From: JACVRW01 sp963751105
Lineage (GTDB): Bacteria; Actinomycetota; Thermoleophilia; Solirubrobacterales; Thermoleophilaceae
Length of the DNA stretch: 64,000 bases
Direction of reading: 5' to 3'
Assembly (NCBI GenBank): GCA_963751105.1
Contig: CAVVTG010000001.1
Location: 744,001 to 808,000, forward strand
Shown here: piece by piece, positions 1 to 7,495 of the stretch
How positions within the stretch are numbered: position 1 is the stretch's first letter
Layout: each line of letters begins with the position of its first letter
Translations under genes and position numbers: made by a program
Notes under the pieces: generated by a model
The model's database searches: none
What the model was told of the DNA's origin: nothing
Seen by the model: the letters and a program-made list of their open reading frames with translations, nothing else

Positions 1-444
1 GTGGGGCCCAAGCAGCTGAAGAAGAACAGCGTCACCTCACCGAAGGTCAAGCGCGGGTCGCTGCTGCTGAACGACTTCAGGGCCTCGCAGCGGGCGAAGC
101 GGCGGGGCGCGCCGGGGCCGCAGGGCGCACAGGGCCTCAAGGGCGATCCGGGTCCGTCCGGGGCGACGAAGGTCGTGAGCCGGGAGGGTGCGTTCACCTC
201 GATCAACCCGGACCAGTTCGGAACGGCCGCAGTAGAGTGCAGCCCCGGCGAGGTCGCCACCGGCGGTGGAATCGATCTCGACAACGGCAGCGGCCTGGAC
301 ATGAGGCCGATCAGGTCCCGACCGGCTTTGAACGCGGCCAACCAGCCCACCGGATGGCAGGTCCGCGCGTTGAACGCCGACTCCGACGGCGACAACGCCG
401 ACACCATCTCGCTACGCGCCTACGTCGTCTGCGCGTCGCCCTAG
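1..444 (+). CDS. Collagen-like secreted protein, 5'-truncated
   Basis: The reading frame is open from the first base and ends in TAG at 442-444. The GTG at position 1 is probably an internal valine: related proteins carry a hydrophobic segment followed by a 'KNSVGPKQLKKNSV' type repeat before the collagen stretch, and here that repeat is already under way at residue 1. Visible parts are a Lys/Ser/Asn-rich repeat (residues 1-35), a short Gly-X-Y tract (about 36-54, with GPQGAQGLKGDPGPSG), and a globular C-terminal domain of about 90 residues with two cysteines. This layout is common in hypothetical exported proteins of Thermoleophilia. The function is unknown. The stop overlaps the stop of the convergent phosphatase gene within one CTAG. 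Confidence 0.7.
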   Translation: MGPKQLKKNSVTSPKVKRGSLLLNDFRASQRAKRRGAPGPQGAQGLKGDPGPSGATKVVSREGAFTSINPDQFGTAAVECSPGEVATGGGIDLDNGSGLDMRPIRSRPALNAANQPTGWQVRALNADSDGDNADTISLRAYVVCASP

Positions 445-1946
445 AGCGGCCCGCGGCGCCAGGGGCCGGTGACGGCGCAGGTCATGCCCTCCGTCGGCTC
501 TTCGGCGAAGATGGCCCGACCGAAGATGTTGAAGAACAGCGTCCGCCCGCTCGGGCTGAAGCAGCAGCCGGCCAGCTCCGACCCGTTGAGGACGTTGACC
601 GCCAGCTCGAAGGCGTTGCCCTTCTGGTTGATCCCGATGAGGCGGTTGACGTCCTCGATCCCGGGGGCCAGCGGATGGGTGTCCACCAGTGCCGTGGAAG
701 CGTCGTCCTCGCACACGATCACCCCGCCGTTGGGCGTGATCGTGAGGTTGTCGGGTGAGTCGAGCTCGGTGGCCGACGAGCTCTCGTAGACCAAGCGCAG
801 CGCGCTGTCGCGGCCCTTCGGCCGGTACTCCCACACCTGGCCGAAGCCCTCCTTGTAGCCGTCGGAGTTCATGTCGCCGTTCTTCGCGTCGCCGCCGCTG
901 GTGGAGACGAAGAAGATGCGGCCGCCGTCCTCCCAGCACCCCTCGAGGCGGTTGAACAGCGCCCCCCCGCCCGCGAAGCCCTGGGCGAACACGCCGCGCG
1001 GGTCGCTGATGCTCGTGTAGTCGGGATCGGGATCCTCGATGTCCACCCACCTCACGGGCAGCCACCGACCCACGGTCTGGCCTTCGCGCATGTCGACCTG
1101 CGGGCGCCCGCGGACGGCGAGCATCTGCAGCCGCCCTCCCTTGGTCAGCCGGCGTGGGTCCTTGGGGATGTAGCGGTAGAAGCCGGCGCCGACTCCGGAG
1201 CCCGGATCCTCGGTCTCGTAGACCACGCCGGTGCGCTGATCCACCGCCACCGCCTCGTGGGAGAAGCGACCGGCGTCCCGGATCGGCTGCCCCTTCTTCA
1301 GCTCACCCGGCCCCCGCGACAAGGGGACCTCGAAGAGGTAGCCGTGGCGCTGCGAGAAGCGCTGGACCTCGCTGGCGTTCTCGGGCCCGCCGATCGACTC
1401 CTCGGCGGTGATCCAGCTGCGCAGCCCGAGGCCACGTCCGCCGGCGCAGTTGACGATCGTCCCGTTGAGGCTCACCCAGTCGGCCACGAGGCGCCGGCGC
1501 TGCTCGTCGTACACGAGGGTCGTGGTGCCGCCGCCGCCCTGAGGGTCGTACTTGGCCGCCGGATCGCCGAGCACGCTGGCCGTGCCGGGCGGGTTGCGGT
1601 CCTCATGGTTGCGCACCAGCCGCACCCGGCCGGCGCGACGGTCCTGGAATGCGCTCATGCCGTCGAGGGCGAGCGGGGTCGGGTTGCCGTCGCTCATGGT
1701 CGAGCCCGAGTGGCTGAAGGTCACGTAGCTGAAGCCCGCGGGCAGCGCCAGCACCTCGACCCCGCGCTGATCGGCCTTGCGCTTGAGCGGCCCGTAGGAG
1801 CCGCCGCGGCGCTTCTTCCTACGGCTGGGCGCGGCGGCGGCGTCGCCGGCGAGCAGGCGCTCGAGAGCGGCGGTGCTGACCAGGCCGCCGCCCGCGGCGG
1901 CGGCCCCGCGGGAGATGAAGCTGCGGCGATTCAGGGTGCTGGACAT
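441..1946 (-). CDS. PhoX-family (DUF839) secreted phosphatase
   Basis: A 501-aa protein with a Tat signal (RRSFISRG near residue 8, then an Ala/Gly-rich hydrophobic stretch ending about residue 39). The mature part matches the PhoX/DUF839 beta-propeller family in layout: an N-terminal strand set with LVRNHEDRNPPG, a central 'TEDPG...GFYRYIP' block, and a late DNLTITPNGGVIVCEDD block, which is the acidic Ca/Fe-binding type. PhoX enzymes are calcium/iron-dependent alkaline phosphatases that release phosphate outside the cytoplasm, although some DUF839 proteins have no proven activity. The ATG at 1946 follows a good ribosome site (GAGGAG about 5 nt upstream). It is transcribed alone, convergent with the collagen-like gene and downstream of the TetR gene on the same strand. 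Confidence 0.85.
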   Translation of the reverse strand: MSSTLNRRSFISRGAAAAGGGLVSTAALERLLAGDAAAAPSRRKKRRGGSYGPLKRKADQRGVEVLALPAGFSYVTFSHSGSTMSDGNPTPLALDGMSAFQDRRAGRVRLVRNHEDRNPPGTASVLGDPAAKYDPQGGGGTTTLVYDEQRRRLVADWVSLNGTIVNCAGGRGLGLRSWITAEESIGGPENASEVQRFSQRHGYLFEVPLSRGPGELKKGQPIRDAGRFSHEAVAVDQRTGVVYETEDPGSGVGAGFYRYIPKDPRRLTKGGRLQMLAVRGRPQVDMREGQTVGRWLPVRWVDIEDPDPDYTSISDPRGVFAQGFAGGGALFNRLEGCWEDGGRIFFVSTSGGDAKNGDMNSDGYKEGFGQVWEYRPKGRDSALRLVYESSSATELDSPDNLTITPNGGVIVCEDDASTALVDTHPLAPGIEDVNRLIGINQKGNAFELAVNVLNGSELAGCCFSPSGRTLFFNIFGRAIFAEEPTEGMTCAVTGPWRRGPL

Positions 1947-1996
1947 GAGGCTCCTCTCATCTGCTTATTGCGAGTTCTATCCGAGAGCACGGGCGA

Positions 1997-2557
1997 TCAC
2001 ACCTCGGACGTGGCCCTCTCCAACGCGCCGGCCAGCGTTCCCAGCAGCAGCTCGGCGATCTCCTCGCGACTTAGATCGTGGTGCTCGAACCAGTCGAGCA
2101 CCACGCCGTCCACGAACCAGAGCCAGCCCCTGACCGCCGCGCGGACCCGCGGCGACGAGCTCGGCTCCAGTCCCAGGCCGAGGAGGATCCGCTCCGACGT
2201 CTCGTCTCGAACCCGCTCGATGAGGGCGCCCACCTCCGGCACCGTGCCCGCGCTGGCGAGCAGCTTGCGGTAGGCGGTGGCGTTCTCCTCCAGCCAGCCG
2301 AGGAAGGCGTCGAGACTCGCGGCCAGTGCCTGGTCCGGCGGCAGGGACGGGTCCGGCTCGGTGCGACGCCGGACCTCGTCGGCGGCCTGCTCCAGGGCGG
2401 CCACGAAGAACGCGTGCTTGCTCGGGAAGTAGTGGTAGAGCAGGGCCTTGGAGATGCCCGCCTCTCGGGCGATGCCGGCCATCGAGAGCTCGTCGAAGGT
2501 ATGGCGGGCGAACAGCTCCGCCCCCAGCTCGAGGAGCTGCCGGCGCCGCTCGTCCAC
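1997..2557 (-). CDS. TetR-family transcriptional regulator
   Basis: A 186-aa protein. Residues 1-50 form the TetR DNA-binding domain, with the helix-turn-helix ending in GISKALLYHYFPSKHAFF. The rest is an all-helical ligand/dimer domain without a recognisable ligand type. The GTG at 2557 is the first accepted start, but the open frame continues upstream, and a -10-like TAGGCT (2599-2594) lies exactly 6 nt before an in-frame ATC at 2587, which is where a leaderless mRNA would begin. The start is therefore uncertain by 10 codons. It is divergent from the GH31 genes and a natural candidate for their regulator, by position only. Confidence 0.88.
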   Translation of the reverse strand: MDERRRQLLELGAELFARHTFDELSMAGIAREAGISKALLYHYFPSKHAFFVAALEQAADEVRRRTEPDPSLPPDQALAASLDAFLGWLEENATAYRKLLASAGTVPEVGALIERVRDETSERILLGLGLEPSSSPRVRAAVRGWLWFVDGVVLDWFEHHDLSREEIAELLLGTLAGALERATSEV

Positions 2558-2593
2558 CGGCTTGCGGGTGTAAGCGGGCTGGCCGATGACGCC

Positions 2594-2615
2594 AGCCTAC
2601 GCCCGGGGTTAGGGT
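2594..2615. promoter_or_regulatory. Back-to-back -10 elements of the TetR/GH31 divergent promoter
   Basis: On the plus strand TTAGGGT (2609-2615) sits 7 nt before the ATG at 2623. On the minus strand TAGGCT (2599-2594) points the other way. The two elements are only 9 bp apart, so the two polymerases would compete. The plus element supports ATG 2623, not GTG 2614 (which overlaps the -10), as the start of the first GH31 gene. No obvious operator palindrome was seen between them. Confidence 0.5.
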
Positions 2616-2622
2616 GCCGCGC

Positions 2623-5010
2623 ATGCGGATGACCCGGCTCGTGGCGCTGGCCGCGCTCGCGACGCTGCTCGCTGCGGCGCCCGCCGCCGCCTCGCCCGCC
2701 GGAGGCGATCTCTTCACGCGCTCGGGTGGTGAGCCCTGGCGGCTGTCCTTCGTCGACGGTCGGGGCAGCGTGGTGCTCGGGGGCGCGGCCGGCACGCTCG
2801 GCTTTCGCACCGGAGCGGGCTGGTTTCGGGCCACCCGGGCGCTGCGGCGCCGCAGCCTGCTGGCCACCGACGACCCTGCGGGCCGGCGGATCAGGCTCGT
2901 CTATCGGCGCTCCACACCGGGCGTGGTGGCCCTGCGGGTACGGGTGGTCAACGGGCCGACTGCGGACGTCACCGGCATCGGCATCTTCCTCCGGGCCCCG
3001 CGGGGCGAGCGGTACCTGGGCTTCGGGGAGCGCTCCAACGCGGTCGATCAGCGCGGCAACGAGGTGGAGAACTACGTGGCCGAGGGTCCGTTCGAGGCGG
3101 ACGAGCGATCACTGATCCCCTCGTTCGTGCCGCCCTGGGGCTTTCATCCGCGGCCTGACGCGACCTACTTCCCGATGCCCTGGCTGCTGTCGAGTGCGGG
3201 CTACGGCGTGCTGCTCGACAACACCGAGCGCAGCGTGTTCCGCCTGGGGAGCGGCCGCCGCGACCGCTGGAGCGCAGAGGTGGACGCGGCCGGTCTCGAA
3301 CTGCGCGTGTTCGCCGGGCCCCGGCCCGCCGGCGTGCTGCGTCGCTTCACCAGGACCGTCGGCGTCCAGCCACGGCCCTCGAGCCCGGCGGTGTTCGGTC
3401 CCTGGTACCAGCCGCGCGACGAGGAGCGCACGATCGTTGCTCGCCTCCAGCGCGAGGACGTTCCGCTGTCGCTCGCCCAGACCTACACCCACTACCTGCC
3501 GTGCGCCGACCAGGCCGGCCGCGAGGCGGCCGAGCGCGAGCGCGTTCGCGCGCTCCACGAGCGCGGGCTGGCGGTGACCACCTACTTCAACCCGATGATC
3601 TGCACAGATCACCCGGCGTACGCCGAGGCGGCGAGCCGGGGAGCGCTCGCCCGCACGCCCGGCGGCGGCCCGTACACGTACCGCTACAGCACGCTGGAGA
3701 GCTTCGACGTCGCCCAGTTCGACTTCAGCAACCCCTCGGGGCGAGGGCTGTACGGCCGCCTGCTGGCGCAAGCGCGGGCCGACGGCCACGACGGCTGGAT
3801 GGAGGACTTCGGCGAGTACACCCCGCTCGATGCCCGCTTCGCCGACGGCAGCGACGGCCTCGTGACCCACAACCGCTATCCCACCGACTACCACTGCGGT
3901 GCTCACGCCGCTCAGCCGCGAGCGATTCGCTTCGTCCGCTCGGGCTGGACCGGCACGGCGCGCTGCGCGCCTGTGGTCTGGGGAGGAGATCCGAGCGTGG
4001 ACTGGGGCTTCGATGGCCTCGAGTCGTCGGTGATCAACGGCATCACCATGGGCCTGTCGGGAGTCAGCACCTGGGGCTCGGACATCGGCGGCTTCTTCGC
4101 CCTTCTCGAGAACCGCCTGACCCCGGAGCTGCTGGCGCGCTGGATCGAGTTCGGCGCGGTGTCGGGCGTGATGCGCACCCAGGCCAATGGCATCCGGGTG
4201 CCCGACTCGCCCCGCCCGCAGATCTGGGATCCGGAGGTACAGCCGGTCTGGCGACGCTGGGCCAAGCTGCGCACGCAGCTCTACCCCTACCTCGCCGCAG
4301 CCGACGCTCGCTATCGCCGCACGGGCCGGCCCGTCATGAGCCACCTCGTGCTGGACCATCCCGGCGACCGGCGCGCCGCGGCGGTGGAGGACGCGTTCAT
4401 GTTCGGGCCGGACCTGCTGGCCGCGCCGGTGGTCAGTCCCGGTGCGCGGCGGCGGGCTGTCTACCTCCCACACGGTCTGTGGGTCGACCTGTGGCGCTCC
4501 GCGCGCTACCGGCGCTCCGACGGCGGCCTGGCGCTCGGACGGGTCCGGACGCTGCGCGGTGGCCGCGAGCTGAGCCTCCCCGCGCCGCTCGACGAGCTGC
4601 CGTTGCTGGCCCGCGCCGGCACCCTGCTGCCGTTGCTCAGCACGGACGTGGACACCCTGGCCGCCTACGGCGACCGTGCGGCGGCCGCGGTATCGCTTCG
4701 CGAGCGAGCCGACCGGCGCGTCCTGCTCGCGTTCCCGCGCGGCCGCTCGTCGGCGCGGCTCGAGGACGGTGGCCGGTTGCGTTCCCGCGAGGCCGCCGGC
4801 TGGGTGCTCGGCATCGCGGGCGAGCGGCGGCGGCGCTGGCGCATCCAGGCCTCGCTCGCGCTGCTGAAGCGCCCGTTCCGTCCCTGCCGGGTGTTGGCGG
4901 GGGGCGACGCGCGCGTTCATGGGTGGCGCTACGACCGGCGCAAGCGCGTGCTGTACCTGTCGGTGAGTACCCGCCGCGGAAGCCTGGCCGTCCGGCCCTG
5001 CCGCGAATGA
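2623..5010 (+). CDS. Secreted glycoside hydrolase family 31 (alpha-glucosidase-like)
   Basis: About 795 aa. A Sec signal peptide occupies residues 1-24 (MRMTRL then an Ala/Leu core ending AAASP). The GH31 beta-sandwich is followed by the catalytic barrel. The nucleophile region reads GWMEDFGEY with Asp395 as expected nucleophile, and WGGDPSVDW carries Asp456 as acid/base; SGVSTWGSDIGGFF closes the active site. The MxDFGE form of the nucleophile motif is shared with the branch that contains sulfoquinovosidases as well as other alpha-glycosidases, so the substrate cannot be named. A C-terminal beta domain follows. It precedes a second GH31 gene by 7 bp, clearly one transcript. The start ATG fits a leaderless promoter. 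Confidence 0.85.
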   Translation: MRMTRLVALAALATLLAAAPAAASPAGGDLFTRSGGEPWRLSFVDGRGSVVLGGAAGTLGFRTGAGWFRATRALRRRSLLATDDPAGRRIRLVYRRSTPGVVALRVRVVNGPTADVTGIGIFLRAPRGERYLGFGERSNAVDQRGNEVENYVAEGPFEADERSLIPSFVPPWGFHPRPDATYFPMPWLLSSAGYGVLLDNTERSVFRLGSGRRDRWSAEVDAAGLELRVFAGPRPAGVLRRFTRTVGVQPRPSSPAVFGPWYQPRDEERTIVARLQREDVPLSLAQTYTHYLPCADQAGREAAERERVRALHERGLAVTTYFNPMICTDHPAYAEAASRGALARTPGGGPYTYRYSTLESFDVAQFDFSNPSGRGLYGRLLAQARADGHDGWMEDFGEYTPLDARFADGSDGLVTHNRYPTDYHCGAHAAQPRAIRFVRSGWTGTARCAPVVWGGDPSVDWGFDGLESSVINGITMGLSGVSTWGSDIGGFFALLENRLTPELLARWIEFGAVSGVMRTQANGIRVPDSPRPQIWDPEVQPVWRRWAKLRTQLYPYLAAADARYRRTGRPVMSHLVLDHPGDRRAAAVEDAFMFGPDLLAAPVVSPGARRRAVYLPHGLWVDLWRSARYRRSDGGLALGRVRTLRGGRELSLPAPLDELPLLARAGTLLPLLSTDVDTLAAYGDRAAAAVSLRERADRRVLLAFPRGRSSARLEDGGRLRSREAAGWVLGIAGERRRRWRIQASLALLKRPFRPCRVLAGGDARVHGWRYDRRKRVLYLSVSTRRGSLAVRPCRE

Positions 5011-5017
5011 ACTCGCT

Positions 5018-7381
5018 ATGACTCGGCGCGTGCCCGCCCGCCTCGCTCTGCTGATCGTCGTGCTCGTGTTGCTGCCCGGAAGCGCGTCGGCCGCCACGGG
5101 AGAGGGGCTCGGGCGCGGCGGACGGGTGATCGGGCACGAGGTGAACGGCAACGGCGGCGCCACCGCCGTGATCACGAACGTGCCCTTCAACATCCGCTTC
5201 GTCGATCGCGGACGCACCCGGCTCGGCGAGGTGGGGTCCTTCCGCCGCCCTCCCCGATCGCGCCGGCTGCCGCCGACCCTGGATCCCGAGCCGTTCACCC
5301 TCGAGCGTGAGCCCGACCGTGCTGTCTACGCGCCCCTCACCTTCGAGGTCGGCACCGAGCGGATCGCGCAGTGGAACGCCGGCTTCTGGACCGGGAACCT
5401 GCTGTTCTCGCGCCGGTCGGGCACGGTTCACTCCGCGCGCCGGCTGCTGTCGGTGCGCCGCAGCGGTCGCGGCGCGCGCTTCGTGGTGTCCACCACCGAC
5501 GGCGACCGCCGGCTGGTGGTGCGCGTCACGCCCGACCGGGGCCGGGCCTTTCGGGTGAGGGTTCGCCCCAGGCCGGCCACGGGCGTGATCACCATGGGCG
5601 ACTCCTTCCGGGCCTCTCGGGACGAGGGTTTCCACGGCTTCGGCGGCCGTCACGGCGAGACCGACAAGCGCGGCCAGAAGCTCTACGGCTGGACCTCACA
5701 GGAGAGCTTCGGCGGCCAGGCGACCCTCTCCCAGACGCAGCTCTTGCCGTCGCTGATCGAGGACGGCACCGACTACAGCATCGGCGACCTCGGCCCTCTG
5801 GCCCGGGTGCCGCAGGACCTGCCGGGCGGCTTCGAGCGCTACCTCGTGCCCACCGGCCGCAACGGCGCCTACTACCCGCAGGCCCAGTTCGTGTCCTCGC
5901 GCGGCTACGGCTTCATGCTCAATCAGACAGAGCTGTCGCGCTGGCGGATGGCCAACGACCGTCCGGGTGCGTGGCAGGTTCAGGCGTCGGCGCGCAGCCT
6001 CGACTACACCGTCGTGCTCGGCCACCGGCCCGCCGATGCCGTGCGCGGGCTCACCGCAATCGGCGGACGTCACCGGCTGCCTCCGGCCTGGGCCCAGGGC
6101 AGCATTCTGTGGCGCGCCGTGCAGGTCCCCGCCCTGCCCGGCCTGCCGGCGGTGGAGACCGCCGCCACCTATCGGGCCAAGATCGAGCGCGACCTGGTGG
6201 ACATGGAGCGCTACGGGATTCGGCCGTCCGGTTACGCCTTCGAGGGCTGGGCCGTGCTCGACGACCTCGACTACGTGCGCAGCGTGATCACGAGGCTCCG
6301 GCGCCGCGGGATACGGGCGATCCTCTACCACCGTGCCTACGTCTCCCAGGACGCGCTGAGCACGCAGCCTCGCGGCGACTTCGAGGAGACGCAGCGACTC
6401 GGCCTCGTGGCCAGGACGGCGAGCGGCGCGCCCTTCCTCTTCGGCAGCAACGGGGGCAGCCCGGCCACCATCCTCGACTTCACCAACCCGAGGACCGTGG
6501 CCTGGTGGCGCAAGCGGATCGAGCTGACTCTCGACCTGGGCGCTTCCGGGTTCATGCAGGACTTCGGCGAGCAGGTGCAGGCGGGGATGCGCTTCGCCGA
6601 CGGCAGCACCGGCCGGACGATGCACAACCGCTACCCCGTGCTCTGGCACCGGATCAGTCGCCGGATCGTGGACGACTACGCGCGCCGCAAGGGGCTGAAG
6701 GACCCGATCTGGTTCTTCACCCGGGCGGGCTACAGCGGTCGTCCCGGCAGCGCGGCCTACGAGATGAGCAACTTCCCCGGCGACGAGACCACCGAATGGA
6801 GCGCCGGATCGGGCCTGCGCTCGCAGGCTCCGGACATGCTCAACCGAGCGGTGGGTGGCGCCTACGGCTTCACCACCGACATCGGGGGCTACATCGACCT
6901 CACCGACGGTCCTCCCGACGCCGAGCTGTTCACGCGCTGGAGCGAATGGGCGGCGCTCACCCCGTACTTCCGCGTGCACAACTCGGCCATCGGCGGCACG
7001 CGGATGCCGTGGGCCTACGGCGAGCCGACGCTGCAGCGCTGGAAGGCGATGGCCGCCCTGCACAGGGGCGCGGTGCCCTACATGCGCCGCCTGTGGCGCG
7101 AGGCCCGGCGGACCGGCATTCCGATCACGCGGCCGCTGTGGCTCGCTTACCCCGGCGACCGGCGCGCCCGCGCTCAGGACCAGCAGTGGATGCTGGGACG
7201 TGACGTGTTGGTGGCTCCCGTGGTGGAGGAGGGGGCTCGCTCGCGGCGCGTGTATCTCCCGCGCGGCTGCTGGCGGCTGCGCGACTCGGGGAGTCGCTCC
7301 TGCGGTCCGCGCTTCATCACCGTCCAGGCGCCGCTCGGCGAGCTGCCCTATTTCGTCCGGGCGGGCACGCAGCCCTTCTAG
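5018..7381 (+). CDS. Secreted glycoside hydrolase family 31 (alpha-glycosidase-like)
   Basis: A 787-aa protein with a signal peptide (residues 1-27, ending SASA/AT). GH31 motifs: GFMQDFGEQ with nucleophile Asp515 and FPGDETTEW with acid/base Asp589, followed by GGAYGFTTDIGGYID. It is a diverged paralogue of the upstream gene, with a different N-terminal domain that contains 'FHGFGGRHGETDKRGQKL'. Both enzymes would act outside the cytoplasm on alpha-linked sugars. Two secreted GH31 enzymes in one operon suggest stepwise trimming of the same glycan, but that is inference. Next to them lies a secreted sugar dehydrogenase gene with its own promoter. Confidence 0.85.
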   Translation: MTRRVPARLALLIVVLVLLPGSASAATGEGLGRGGRVIGHEVNGNGGATAVITNVPFNIRFVDRGRTRLGEVGSFRRPPRSRRLPPTLDPEPFTLEREPDRAVYAPLTFEVGTERIAQWNAGFWTGNLLFSRRSGTVHSARRLLSVRRSGRGARFVVSTTDGDRRLVVRVTPDRGRAFRVRVRPRPATGVITMGDSFRASRDEGFHGFGGRHGETDKRGQKLYGWTSQESFGGQATLSQTQLLPSLIEDGTDYSIGDLGPLARVPQDLPGGFERYLVPTGRNGAYYPQAQFVSSRGYGFMLNQTELSRWRMANDRPGAWQVQASARSLDYTVVLGHRPADAVRGLTAIGGRHRLPPAWAQGSILWRAVQVPALPGLPAVETAATYRAKIERDLVDMERYGIRPSGYAFEGWAVLDDLDYVRSVITRLRRRGIRAILYHRAYVSQDALSTQPRGDFEETQRLGLVARTASGAPFLFGSNGGSPATILDFTNPRTVAWWRKRIELTLDLGASGFMQDFGEQVQAGMRFADGSTGRTMHNRYPVLWHRISRRIVDDYARRKGLKDPIWFFTRAGYSGRPGSAAYEMSNFPGDETTEWSAGSGLRSQAPDMLNRAVGGAYGFTTDIGGYIDLTDGPPDAELFTRWSEWAALTPYFRVHNSAIGGTRMPWAYGEPTLQRWKAMAALHRGAVPYMRRLWREARRTGIPITRPLWLAYPGDRRARAQDQQWMLGRDVLVAPVVEEGARSRRVYLPRGCWRLRDSGSRSCGPRFITVQAPLGELPYFVRAGTQPF

Positions 7382-7431
7382 ATCCCTAAGCCACCAGGCG
7401 TTGCGTGAGCTTTGCGGGTGGAAGTCGTGCA

Positions 7432-7460
7432 TGGACAGCGCACGGAGGTGGGTGTACGTT
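7432..7460 (+). promoter_or_regulatory. Promoter of the sugar dehydrogenase gene
   Basis: TGGACA (7432-7437) and TACGTT (7455-7460) are separated by exactly 17 bp, the best sigma-70-type promoter match in the window. Transcription would start about 30 nt before the ATG at 7496, leaving room for the ribosome site GAAGGGG just upstream of that ATG. Confidence 0.55.
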
Positions 7461-7495
7461 GGGACTGGAGGCTGGAAACGGAAGGGGTCGAAGCG

